The notes beneath the pieces are model-generated. The model saw nothing but the letters and a program-made list of their open reading frames with translations. It searched no databases and was not told the DNA's origin. From Schistocephalus solidus (lineage: Eukaryota > Platyhelminthes > Cestoda > Diphyllobothriidea > Diphyllobothriidae), in NCBI GenBank assembly GCA_017591395.1, contig WEDG01001067.1, forward strand, positions 34,798 to 98,797: a DNA stretch of 64,000 bases. Reading direction: 5' to 3'. Both the position numbers and the translations under genes were made by a program. Shown here one piece after another: positions 12,545-22,495 of the stretch (position 1 is the stretch's first letter; each line of letters opens with the position of its first letter).

Positions 12545-12969
12545 GGGCCAAGTCGAACGGTTGTTTTGATTGAGTTTTTTTCTTTTTGGTGTTCTGTTTT
12601 CAGAGTCCGGGTTTCTGATCAACTTGTTTCACTTGTTGTACCGTCGTAACGATAAGTCTCGTTCCGTTTACCGTTTCACTTCTATAGCTATTTTCCTATA
12701 TTCGACATACCGTTTTATATCCATTTTACATGTCTATAGCATCTAAAGGAACTCTTGTATCATCTAAATAAACCAAGAGTCTATTGAGATGATGTAGACA
12801 TGTAAAATTGATATAAAACGGTATATAGAATGTAGGAAGTGTAACGGTAAACGGAATGAGACTTATCATTACGATGGTACACCACGTTAAACGACAGGAT
12901 AGGAAACCCAGACTGTAAACGAATACCAAAAAGAACAAACTCAATTAACACAACTGTTTGGCCTGGCCC
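12545..12969. repeat. Long inverted repeat (foldback / MITE-like element)
   Basis: The left arm (about 12545-12757) and right arm (about 12774-12969) are imperfect reverse complements over nearly their full length. Matching blocks include cgttccgtttaccgtt on the left with aacggtaaacggaatg on the right, taaaacggtat-type sequence around 12710 and 12820, and the innermost pair actcttg (12751-12757) and caagagt (12774-12780), which leaves a 16 bp loop. The outer ends are gggcca (12545) and tggccc (12964). A transcript or single strand would form a hairpin of roughly 200 bp. No transposase is encoded. It fits a non-autonomous foldback element or a hairpin-RNA source; clear target-site duplications were not identified. 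Confidence 0.8.
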
Positions 12970-14040
12970 GTTGCACGTGACATTGTGATTGGCTAAGCCC
13001 CCATGCAGAACTTTACATTCGGCCTGTCACGCACCTCCACATTTCTCTGGCCTACTTATAGCGGCCCAAGACTTTGAGGTTGGCACACACACGGGCGATT
13101 CACGCACCTATAGTCGTTATTAGTTGGTGCGAGTACTGAACAGGGTCGCTAAACCCCATGCCGATCACGCAAATGCAAGGGTTATTAGAAGAAACGGCAG
13201 AAATGTGGGGGATGGGTTTTCGCTAATAAGAAGGGTATACATGTATAAAAGGGTACAATTTAAAATAAGGAAGAAAGCGTTACATGCAGGCATGTCTAAT
13301 ATGGAGTGGAGCGAATTCTCTCATGTCCGTTGGATAACCGATGGGGAGTGCAGTGCGATGGGCAACTGCAGGGTCGAGGCGAAGCGATTCTGACATTGAG
13401 CGGGAGACACGATAAGATACGCGATGACGGTAGCAGCGGGGACGGGGGTCGGCGGTTGAGAGTGGACAGAGGGCACCGGCATCTTCACTGACATTCGTTC
13501 ACTCCGACCCCATCCTGGGCTCGCGCCAAAAGTGAGTCCTCAATCCACCTACGTAACCTGTCAAATTCTTCGTGTGTTGCATCCTCACTACGCAGCTCTT
13601 CCAAGTCCGACTAAACAGCCACTATCACTCCCCCGGTGATCCCTGCGGTACGTAAGCCCAAGTATTTTCAGCATACTCCTCGGCCTATATTCTCAGTTCC
13701 GCCAGTGAGACGGCTGCGCCGGAAGGAAATCTTTGGCGAACGAAAAAATCCATATTCCTCAGGCTGTCCAAGCGATGCCTCTGCCGTGAGCGTGTGACGG
13801 TGCACGCAATTGATATGCTCGTGCACACGTTTCTCTACACACCCGAGCTTCGAGTTTTCCGAACAACGACCCTTAAGAGGGGTGAAGGGAGGGCAGTGCG
13901 GGCTGTGCCAGACCAATAGCAGCGTCCCGTTCACTGCATAGAGGGGTGCACTGACAGCGATAAGGTACGCACGGCGAGAAAACTAAGGCTAAAGCCGTTA
14001 AACGTAACCCATTGTGGGCACATAGTACCCGGCAATTTCC
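12970..14040. other. Unassigned, with coding-like minus-strand stretches
   Basis: On the minus strand near 13610-13490 a short frame reads EELRSEDATHEEFDRLRRWI and continues to a stop. Another at 13934-13668 is Cys/His-containing but matches nothing I recognise. They could be remains of a mobile element. The plus-strand frames at 13124-13491 show no motif. No gene is claimed. Confidence 0.25.
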
Positions 14041-14047
14041 CGAAATT

Positions 14048-14066
14048 TATATATATATATATATAT
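14048..14066. repeat. TA dinucleotide microsatellite
   Basis: A run of about nine TA units immediately precedes the first copy of a 43 bp direct repeat. A second TA run occurs at about 15235-15251 at the other end of the SINE array. Confidence 0.9.
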
Positions 14067-14107
14067 TCCACAGTGGTTGATTGTCTTCGACCCAAATGTT
14101 CATTGAA
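14065..14107 (+). repeat. 43 bp direct repeat, copy 1
   Basis: It begins attccacagtggttgattg and ends gttcattgaa. It is identical over 43 bp to 14418-14460, 353 bp further on. The second copy ends exactly where the inverted SINE head starts. Confidence 0.9.
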
Positions 14108-14417
14108 ATTTCGGATCTGACCCTAAAAAGTCATGTCCGAATCACCTGATTCCATGTCCTGCACTTAATAATTTCCAGAAATTATTTAATCGATTATTCT
14201 CTGGAGTCCATATACCAGAAACCGCATGAGAACGCTGGGGACCCACTGAGGAGCCGAACCCCTCGTTGCTGTGTCACACAGCAGCAGCAATATCGGCGAA
14301 ACACGTGTCTGGGCTTTTAGCTAGTATCTATGTCGGAAGTACGGTATAACGTCTTTGCCATATAAGATTCATACTACTTGTAGTACTACTTGTTTGTAGA
14401 ATGGGCATTACGTGGTT

Positions 14418-14460
14418 ATTCCACAGTGGTTGATTGTCTTCGACCCAAATGTTCATTGAA
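14418..14460 (+). repeat. 43 bp direct repeat, copy 2
   Basis: Exact duplicate of 14065-14107. Its 3-prime edge abuts the minus-strand tRNA-like head at 14461. The pair may be a duplication created together with the SINE array, or sequence internal to a larger repeat. Confidence 0.9.
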
Positions 14461-14769
14461 CATGGAACACCTGGGATTTGAACCCGCGACCTTTGGTATT
14501 TGAGTCGAACGCTCTACCATCGAATCCCAGGTGTTCCACACTTGGGATTGGGTATGACTGGCTGATGACGGCTAATAGGCCAGAAATGGCCATTCCGGTC
14601 TCCCTTGTCTTTGTCGGTTCCATATTATCAGCATATGCTGCGTCGCTATGCGACTGCCTGTGAGAATACTCTAGTCTGAGTTCCAGGGCACAGCGGAACA
14701 TAAATGTTCCTTAAGCAGATCGGTGAGCCACACTATCATCATATTCCCGATCGCAACCGACAAAGCAAC
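14461..14769. repeat. tRNA-derived SINE, rearranged copy with inverted head
   Basis: Bases 14463-14519 are the reverse complement of the tRNA-like head found in the next units (ggaacacctgggatttgaac here). From 14522 the sequence switches to the plus-strand body (gaatcccaggtgttccacac, then tgactggctgatgacggcta and ggtctcccttgtctttgtcg), ending in a shared tail with agcagatcggtgagccacac. The copy therefore has two heads facing each other around a shared end, a rearrangement rather than a simple insertion. Confidence 0.7.
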
Positions 14770-15074
14770 GAGCCCGTGGCTCAATGGTAGAGCGTTCGAC
14801 TCAAATACCAAAGGTCGCGGTTTCGAATCCCAGGTGTTCCACACTTGGGATTGGGTATGACTGGCTGATGACGGCTAATAAGCCAGAAATGGCCATTCCG
14901 GTCTCCCTTGTCTTTGTCGGTTCCATATTATCAACATATGCTACACGTCGCTATGCGACTGCCTGTGAGTACTCTAGTCTGAGTTCCAGGGCACAGCGGA
15001 ACATAAATGTTCCTTAAGCAGATCGGTGAGCCACACACTGCTCATCATATTCCCGATCGCGGCGACAAAGCAAC
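14770..15074 (+). repeat. tRNA-derived SINE, full unit
   Basis: This is a 305 bp unit. It starts gagcccgtggctcaatggta, which contains an RNA polymerase III A box (tggctcaatgg, 14777-14787), and has a B-box-like ggtttcgaatcc at 14819-14830, a spacing like that in a tRNA gene. The region cannot fold into a clean tRNA: the anticodon and acceptor arms do not pair well. The remaining ~230 bp is an unrelated body. This head-plus-body structure is typical of tRNA-derived SINEs, which rely on a LINE for movement. Confidence 0.75.
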
Positions 15075-15300
15075 GAGCCCCTGGCTCAATGGTAGAGCGT
15101 TCGACTCTCAAATACCAAAGGTCGCGGTTTCGAATCCCAGGTGTTCCACACTTGGGATTGGGTATGACTGGCTGATGACGGCTAATAAGCCAGAAATGGC
15201 CATTCCGGTCTCCCTTGTCTTTGTCAGTTCCATATTATATATATATATATAAAGTGGAACCGACAAAGACAAGGGAGACCGGAATCTCCATTTCTGGCAT
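15075..15300 (+). repeat. tRNA-derived SINE, partial unit ending in a palindrome
   Basis: The third head-to-tail unit has the same A box and B box as the previous one. It is cut at about 15234 by a TA run. Bases 15253-15297 then repeat its own body in inverted orientation (ggaaccgacaaagacaaggg), making a palindrome with arms at about 15191-15232 and 15254-15297. Confidence 0.75.
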
Positions 15301-16943
15301 ACCACCCAGTTCCATTATCCGCCTCAGGGGCTCCTGATAGATGGATTCAGATGCAGCCGCTAAGTCACTAATGCAGATGGCCGTCAGTTTTTGTAACCAT
15401 GACGGAATCCAAGATTGTGTTTTAATGTGACTATCTGATCTGCCCAGTCATGCTCCGTTGACAGGGCTTTCGCAATCCGTAGAAAGTCTATATAGACTCG
15501 GCGTGGCATATATTGCTACGAAGATCCACGTGTACCTGTGCGCATAGATGTGCAAAAAATGACGGTGTTTTACCACCACTGCATGTGGACCATCCTTCAA
15601 GTGAACTACGCAGACTTCCCCGCAACTGAGGCAGTATGTACTCTCTGTGACAACATCGCAAGGATATCTCAGCTATCCCAGCAAGACAAGGAAGATGGTT
15701 TAGACACGGTCGTCGTTGTCCATCTCACGAGTTCAGTGTTGCTGCCCTCGATTCGGCGCTGTTGCCCACATAGAGGCCTGGAGGAAGACATCACCTTTAA
15801 ACCGTGCTTGTCATAGTTCAAAGACACGTGAAAGTTTTTCTTGGACTTTCGGTATTCTGCGTTCATCGTTAGAGGAGATATTGCGTCTAACTCTCTAGAC
15901 CTGCTGCTGTGGTTTGTCATGAATTCTGAGGTACAATTTGCCATATCATCGAGACCGGTTAGATCGGGCACGATCACAGCTGTTCCAAGTAAAAGCACCA
16001 GTTGGTATTCAATTTCGTTGGCAAACTACAACTTTCGTGACGTTGTCTACGTTATCTGCTCAGAGATTTCTCTTCAGTCCGCTTTTATCATCCTGGTGGA
16101 TTTTAGCTTTTTTTATCACTGTTGTACATGGTTGCTTTATTGGCAATTTTTCGGAGTTCAAAGTACGGTTATGCTTGCCGTCTATGGATCTTGTTCGAAA
16201 ACTATGAGCTTGAACTCCCATTTGGAGGTCTTAAGCTGTCGATTATCGTATCAGTGTATTAGGTTAGGACGTGTAAACCGCAGCAGTATGACATTAGTGC
16301 AATTGAACCCGGTAGCTGTCATATTCCCACAGGATTTTAGTCTGCAGTAAGGTAATTAAGTACTTCTTCTATTGAATGATTTAGCAAATCCAAACTTGCA
16401 TGGTGCCGTCACATGTGTTTTATTGGTGTAGCGCACGCTTCTATTCGACCATTTTTATTTACCTTTTATTTCAGCGATTCCATAAACGAGAACCAGATGT
16501 GAAGACAGTAATTCAAATGCCCTCAGTTCATTAAAAAATTAGCTAAGGGTGCTCCTAATTCAAGGCACCAGGTAAGTCACATCCAAAAAAATTGGCAGTC
16601 CTTTAAGAGTACGAAAGGCGTAGTTAAAGTAGCTGCCATATGCTTCATGGTGCTTTGACACAGAAATCCGAATGGCTGGTAGTGATATTAAATATGCGGA
16701 TATTACCCTTAATATAGTAAGGTATTGCGTGAACTTTCAGTCGGTCTTTAGGACTTAGCAAAGTGCCATTGCTGTAGATTCTATTACATTCTGTTGTTCG
16801 ATGCTGTGAATTGGGTATTTCAGTATGCCTGAGATAAAACCAAACTTGTTCGTTGCTGATAAATTTTCACGTTCAGCCTATAATAAAACTGTCTTACTTG
16901 GAATTTATTCCTTTGTCTACTTGCATTTATTACAACATCCCAG
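15301..16943. other. Unassigned; may include upstream exons or intron of the next gene
   Basis: Open stretches are present (for example 15538-15816 and 15841-16350, plus strand) but none has a motif I recognise and they overlap in different frames. If the gene at 16944-21141 has more exons, some could be here. About 15600-15720 has a coding-like composition. No claim beyond that. Confidence 0.25.
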
Positions 16944-17271
16944 GAAAACAGTCATGTTAGGTTCTCTTGACACCGAGTGCGTTCATCGAGCCAGCGCTAG
17001 GACTTCGCATGTTTTACAACATGACGGAGTCATGGGGAGGTCGCATACGAGGGTGGCCTACATTGACGTCGTACCTTCTTCCCTCTTCTTGACGGTGTCC
17101 GACGAAAAGCGAATTCGGGAATGTGTGAAAAGGCTGGCAGAACTGTTTACTGACTCCTCTGCCAAAGTGAGCATTCTACATTTTGCGGAGACCAAAAAGA
17201 GTCAAAGGCTTTCGGGAACGCCGTTGTCTCAGTTACCTCAGAAGTCTCTCTGGTGGACCTGCCTCCCTGAT
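16944..17271 (+). CDS. Penultimate coding exon of an unrecognised host gene
   Basis: I do not recognise the protein. The exon is inferred from a good acceptor (pyrimidine-rich tract, then acaacatcccag ending at 16943), an uninterrupted frame and a donor-like gtacgt at 17272. It encodes about 109 residues, including MLGSLDTECVHRASARTS, VAYIDVVPSSLFLTVSDEKR and IRECVKRLAELFTDSSAKVS, a plausible soluble, partly helical domain. It starts with the third base of a codon and ends in phase 0. The exon at 20590 begins in phase 0, so the two can be joined without a frame problem. No transmembrane segment is visible in the exon. The frame stays open on both sides for a while, so the boundaries are predictions. 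Confidence 0.5.
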
Positions 17272-18359
17272 GTACGTTCTCGGCACTCATTTGATTGCAT
17301 TCTGCCTTTACTTAATTTTAACTTTAATTTTGCGTCTGTCTGGGCATCACCCCACTTAATGCTTCATTTGCAAAAAGTTACCTCTTTCCAGAGTTTTGTA
17401 TTACGTGTTTTCGTTCGTTGAAAACCACACCACTCATGCAAGCCGTCACGTATTTTCTAATGTATAACCCCCATGATTGCCGCTTTGTCCACACAGAAAT
17501 GTTTAAGTGTGGAAATTTGCTTTGATCCACTACGGCTTCCTGGATGAGAATTTATCGAAAGCGAACTTATGTTCGCCAAGTTGTCTTTTAATATGTAAAT
17601 CAACGGAATTGAACGCATGAACAAAACACACAAAGCAGACAATCCTCTGTCGAAAAATCTGTTTCACTTTTTTTCTCACAATGTAAAAAGTCGACTCACG
17701 CCGACGTTGCCAGTGCAAAAACAGACCTTATCTTGGTTGTGCATCCCCTGAGCTGTAGATAAGTCTGAGCACGTTAGTAGCAAAGTTGTGAACTCCCAAG
17801 TTATTTTATGCCTTTCTATCTGTAGCATTTCTGCTCTTTTCCCTTACATCAAGGTGCCGCCTCGGACCTGTTAGGCAAGCTCAAACTGTCCAGTTTCTTT
17901 GCGAGTCACTTGGAAGTAACATAGAGCCCCTCTTGTAAACTTGATTAGCGGATCACCTTCATTCGGTAGTGAATCGCAGCTGAACGTTTTTGTGATAGGG
18001 TAGTGCACAGTTGCACGAACCTTTTTGCAAACGTGTCACTAACTCTCCCACTGACGGAATCGGGATATCCGATCTTGTGCTAGCCGTCCGTCGACCCAAT
18101 CAGTTGTCGCTAATTGATGCGAACTTTCGTATTGCAGCTGTATGTATAAGTAACAAAGAAGAAGAAGAGTTGTTCGCTTGCCGGAATCTTGTCTTCATTC
18201 ATCTGATTTTCCAAACTCTTACTAGTATGCTCGTCAAGTGAAGTTCCAATGGCTAAATCTAAACAACGGTTTACGGGAAAGCGACGAACACCACGCAGAT
18301 TTGAAATTTTCGCAGCAATCATCTGGTGGCACACGAAGGAAGCTGTATGAGAACACTAT

Positions 18360-19130
18360 TCAAACAAATCCAGACTCAGTGCAGTAACTTGGAAGAAAAA
18401 CGCGTAAGGCCGGATACATCCGCGACCAGGTTATGCGGATCGATCATCCGAAGGCGTTCATAAGCCGATGTCTACTTGTTCGCCCCTGGAGGACCCAACC
18501 GCAAATAGCACCTTTAGTATGGCCTGTGTAGCCCTACATAGAATACGTGTCAGAGGCAACCGAGCGCATTCCTGCGGGAGTGGGTGTCAAAATTGCACAG
18601 CGACCCAAAGTTACCATGCGCGGCAGGGTCATGAAAATCAAGGAATGATTAAATCCTAGTGAGCAGCCCGGTGTAGTGTATCGCATGCTGTGCCTTAAAC
18701 TGTCCTCGTAACTACAGAGGACAGATTGGACACATGCTTAGATCGCGCATACACGAACATAGTTTGCTGTGAGGTAGGGTGACGAAATATCAGGTGTTTG
18801 CCCACATCTGCGAAACCGGTCACGACTTCGCAGCCACGAAGATAATTGCCCACGCCAGAAACAAGACAAGTCGTAAATCAATTGAAGCCTAGGCTTCTGA
18901 TTAGAACTCAGTCAATCGATATATCGATCTGACGCCGACACACAGAACCCTTCGCAGTTACATCCGGACTGACGTTACTGATGCCTGATTGACCCCTACC
19001 GCCTATAATTGTCGCTTATTTTCGGCCGCCTTTATCTCTAACGATGGACTCCAGTATGAGTTCGGAAAACTCAAATGAACAAAGGCGAGCGAAACTCCTT
19101 TTTATTTTCCTTCTTCTTTGCCGATGATTT
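18360..19130 (+). pseudogene. Penelope-like element relic, GIY-YIG endonuclease region
   Basis: With several stops and frame changes, the plus-strand translation gives YIEYVSEATERI (about 18535-18575), then RPKVTMRGRVMKIKE, then YRGQIGHMLRSRIHEH (about 18711-18760), then VFAHICETGHDF with KIIAHARNKTSRKSIEA (about 18797-18890), then NSVNRYIDL (about 18910-18935). The G-x-[TI]G-x(4)-R-x-x-EH block and the ETGH block match the C-terminal GIY-YIG nuclease of Penelope-like elements, which follows the RT in that family. The RT itself was not found upstream, so this is a 3-prime fragment. Inactive. Confidence 0.7.
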
Positions 19131-20053
19131 ATCTCTGATTTTTGCTGAAGAAACTGCTAGGGTCTTCTTATGTCGTTGATTAGGAAAGCTCGTTTCAATT
19201 TGGAGTTCATGTTCTACCAATTTCGGATTTTGGCCGACCCTCGCTGGTCGAATTTTCTAGCGCTGTGCCTCATCCTTTATTCTACACTCCGCCGGTAGTC
19301 CACCAACTTTGTAGTGCTTGTTAATATACAGCCATTGGCGTTCTGCGTGATAGAACCCTCTGAGATCGTTTATTTATGCATCGTCTTTTCTTCTCCAACG
19401 GGTCGACTAAACACCATGATTATCGAGCAAAGTAACATTTGCCTCCCGTCTCTTCATTTTCTCCTTGAGTTTTATTGTATTTATGGTTGGTAGAACGAAC
19501 TATACGAGGGTTAACAATTTACAATCAACTTAAACTGTGATCATTCGCGTCCTTATCCTCAAAGATGAGGATCCAGTATACATTAAGAATCTACTTTTCA
19601 CTCAACCAACTCTGTTAGGATTTTTTGCGTACGCACCCATCATGTTCGCTTACATCCCCCTGATCACAGATCCTTTCATAAGTGTGTTCAACTTAATATA
19701 AATTTCAATGCCATGACGCTTATTCCTCCATGAGTATAGTGTTAGCTAATCTGTATTTAGTGAAGAACGACGGCGAACCTTTCGTCTTTTTCTGGCTCTT
19801 CTCAGTGATACTTTTCGATTATTTATAGCTGACCTCTGTGTAACGGTCTGTATGGACTCGCGCCTTAGCGGGAGAAAGCAAAACAGAAATGTCTATTTCC
19901 ATCCGGCAGTCAAGATAGGTTAGGAAACGCCGCCCTCGTACATACTCCGCAAAGGCAAGAGTTCAGGCAAAGTTCTCCGAAACGTCAACGAGCAAACAAA
20001 CCAGTTCCGCTGAGCGATCCAAATTTATCTGGATCTTACCTGACCGAGCGCAA

Positions 20054-20120
20054 GCCCCGTAGTTCAAGCGATAAGGGTTTAATGAGTCAGCGGATCTGAG
20101 TTCAAATCTAGAGCGCGCCA
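20054..20120 (+). repeat. tRNA-like segment (pseudogene or SINE head)
   Basis: It has an A-box-like tagttcaagcg at 20060-20070 and a B-box-like gagttcaaatc at 20098-20108. The acceptor and T arms do not pair properly, so it is not a functional tRNA. It does not match the 14.7 kb SINE head closely. Confidence 0.35.
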
Positions 20121-20589
20121 GCCCCTTAGACTGAAATATCATTAACTAATGGCAGAAAATGAGTCAAAATTGATCTATGCAGCTCACCCGCCTATGTTAG
20201 CCATAATTCTTGTCTGTTTCTTTTTTAGTCATCAAACTTCCTTTCCTTATTGCGCCAGTGTTTCATTACCAGTTTTGCACCATTTTGGGTAGCTTTCCTG
20301 AGCGTATTGCTTTTTTACTGGTTTTGGGCTGTTAATACTTTGTGCTGATACTTATGCTCCGTTGCCCGTTTGAAAAGGCTTCGGCTCCCTTTATGTGCCC
20401 ACCTTTACGCTTCTATTCAAAAATGTCATGGTATATCAGCCAGCCATGAGTCTGTGAGCAGCTCTACTGGTGATGCCGGACTGCTGCCCTCATGTTTTTT
20501 CTCTTGAAACCGACCATGTTATTATTTCAAGAGTAATATTTGTATTTTGACTTTAACTCAAGCTGTCCACTTTTCCGTGTAAATTTCAG

Positions 20590-21141
20590 CCTGAAGATCT
20601 GTGTTCCACTGCCAATGACAAGAGTGGTGAGACAGCCTACGTACGAGCTTGGCAGCCCATCCTGCGTCTGAAGCGTGCCTATGAAGCTCTCCGTCCACAG
20701 CAAGTGGAAATTAGTCGCCTATCGTCGGGACTCTTCCCCTCCGACACTACCTCGACGCCAACGCTGCCATTGCAGGCTTCACCTCAGGAGGACGGTTTGA
20801 GCATACATTTACGCATGGGCGCCCCCGTCAGCTCTGCTCCGCAGGATCTTTTCATTACCACACCGCCCTCACTTACATCTGCCCTGAACGTGTCTCTGGA
20901 GATTTGCCGTTCCTGGGTGGAAACCAATCGCCATAACACCCAGTCTAACCTTTCTGTGGTCACTTTGGGCGTGTTAGAAAACTGGGTAGAATTCTTCACC
21001 CACGGTCGCCTTCTAGACCCTGATACCGACAAGCTGAGCATTGATTATGGAGTTTGGGTGCGTTTTGGTTACTATTTGCATATCCCACTGGGAAAGGCAC
21101 TGGATAACGAATCCCCCGTAGTCCAGCTGACCTTGCGCTAA
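20590..21141 (+). CDS. Terminal coding exon of an unrecognised host gene
   Basis: I do not recognise the family. The exon follows a strong acceptor (cttttccgtgtaaatttcag) and stays open for 183 codons to a TAA at 21139. Its composition is GC-richer and more regular than its surroundings, as expected for real coding sequence. Features: a charged helix-like start (AYVRAWQPILRLKRAYEALR), a Ser/Thr/Pro-rich linker (about residues 50-85), and a compact C-terminal region containing LNVSLEICRSWVETNRH, VVTLGVLENWVEFFTHGRLL and YGVWVRFGYYLHIPLGKAL. No membrane segment, signal or known catalytic motif is seen. It joins in phase with the exon at 16944-17271. Earlier exons were not located and may lie outside the window. 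Confidence 0.6.
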   Translation, partial: PEDLCSTANDKSGETAYVRAWQPILRLKRAYEALRPQQVEISRLSSGLFPSDTTSTPTLPLQASPQEDGLSIHLRMGAPVSSAPQDLFITTPPSLTSALNVSLEICRSWVETNRHNTQSNLSVVTLGVLENWVEFFTHGRLLDPDTDKLSIDYGVWVRFGYYLHIPLGKALDNESPVVQLTLR

Positions 21142-22084
21142 GTTCCAGGAAGGGTATTTATTCCTTTTTCCTCACCCGAGCTCAGGCCTTCCCCGTAAAC
21201 TTAGCCCCAACCCTTACATTTGGCACAAGGCCACTTATTTCACAGACAGCGTTTCGTAATCCAGTGTTCCACCTCCCGGTGATCAAGGGGCTGTGCATCA
21301 CTTCTACCTTGATCTTGTATGATCATGGTTCCAACAATTATTTAGACTGCATTGCCATAGACTCATAATTTGGCCTAAGCTGCGCAATAGACTGTCTGTT
21401 CCAGAGTAACAGTTGTGCCAGATCCCAACGTCTTGTGTTTAAAACTGCCTTGACCTGATTAGAGTAGGGCTAATTCTTCGCAGACTTTGCTCATTGCATA
21501 ATCCAACTGGAGGGTTTCCTATCTCTCGCCTACCTGGTCCCACGGACTGATTAGCTTTAGTGGCGAACCCATGCATATGTCAGGGCTGGCTATGATGAGA
21601 AGTGCCAACACGTTCCGCGCGCATAGTAGAATGCGGTGCATTAAGCGTTCAGTCGTTTGGACCCTGCCAACACTAGAGTTGGATGGATTTGAGAACATAG
21701 TAAGATTGACGCTTGTCCAGACAGTAGTCTTTCTTGGACAGGGCAGACGGATTGCCGTGAGTCTATAGTAATCTTTGTAGCGTTATGATAGGCTAACATG
21801 GTGGTAAAACAGGCCAATCGCATGCGTTTGGCGGGATACGCTGTTGCGATGTACCTAATCAGCCCTGAACATACTTGGTAAGCTACAGACAGGTGTAAAT
21901 GCTATACAAAAACACCATCCTCGCGTTCTGGATAAGTGGAAAGCAGATTACAGATTTGTCTTTATGTGAAGAACGCCATCACAAGACCATTAGGATTCAT
22001 CCTTTCTTATCAACTCTAACCACGCAGGACGCGTTGTGGTATACAAATTTATATTCCTTAGCCCTGCCTTTTGGTGATTTAGGT
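21142..22084. other. Probable 3-prime UTR and intergenic spacer
   Basis: Follows the stop of the unrecognised gene. A canonical aataaa close to the stop was not seen. No gene or repeat was recognised. Confidence 0.35.
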
Positions 22085-22495
22085 GAAGTAGTAGTAGTAG
22101 CAGTAGGAGTATTAGTAGTAATAGTAGTAGTACATGTAGTATTTGTAGTATTATTATTACTGGTAGTACTTTTAGTGCTAATAGTAGTAGTAGTGATAGT
22201 AGTAGAAGCATTAGTAGTAGTCTTAGTAGTAGTAGTAGTAGTAGTAGTAGTAGAAGTAGTAGTAGCAATAGTAGTAGTAGTATTAGTAGTGATAGTAGTA
22301 GAAGTAGTAGTAGTAGGCGTATTAGTAGTAATAGTAGTAGTACACGTAGTATTTGTAGTAGTAGTAGTACTGGTAGTACTTTTAGTTTTAATAGTAGTAG
22401 TAGTAGTAGAAGTATTAGTAGTGATAGTAGTAGAAGTAGTAGTAGTAGTAGTAGACGTAGTAGTAGTAGGAGTATTAGTAGTCGTAGTAGCAGGT
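22085..22495. repeat. TAG/GTA trinucleotide microsatellite
   Basis: About 410 bp of imperfect (tag)n with interruptions. It is open on both strands, giving meaningless Val/Leu-rich translations. A related and longer array is at 60030-60988. An internal segment is duplicated: tattagtagtaatagtagta at about 22110 and again at about 22320, followed by tacatgtagtatttgtagta and tacacgtagtatttgtagta, so the array grew partly by block duplication. Confidence 0.9.

Larger units (their letters stand above)
17272..20589 (+). other. Predicted intron of the unrecognised plus-strand gene
   Basis: The segment begins gtacgt and ends with a pyrimidine-rich tract and tttcag at 20589. It contains the Penelope-like relic at 18360-19130 and a tRNA-like segment at 20054-20120. 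Nothing else was recognised. Confidence 0.45.

Noticed and set aside
14770..15150. Functional tRNA genes
   Set aside because: A and B boxes are present, but the arms do not fold properly and the units continue into a shared non-tRNA body, so they are SINE heads.
14461..15300. CRISPR-like array
   Set aside because: The repeats are 305 bp units with tRNA-like promoters in a eukaryotic sequence, with no spacers or cas genes.
15841..16350. 169-codon plus-strand frame as a gene
   Set aside because: No motif, no convincing splice sites, and a second overlapping frame is equally open; left unassigned.
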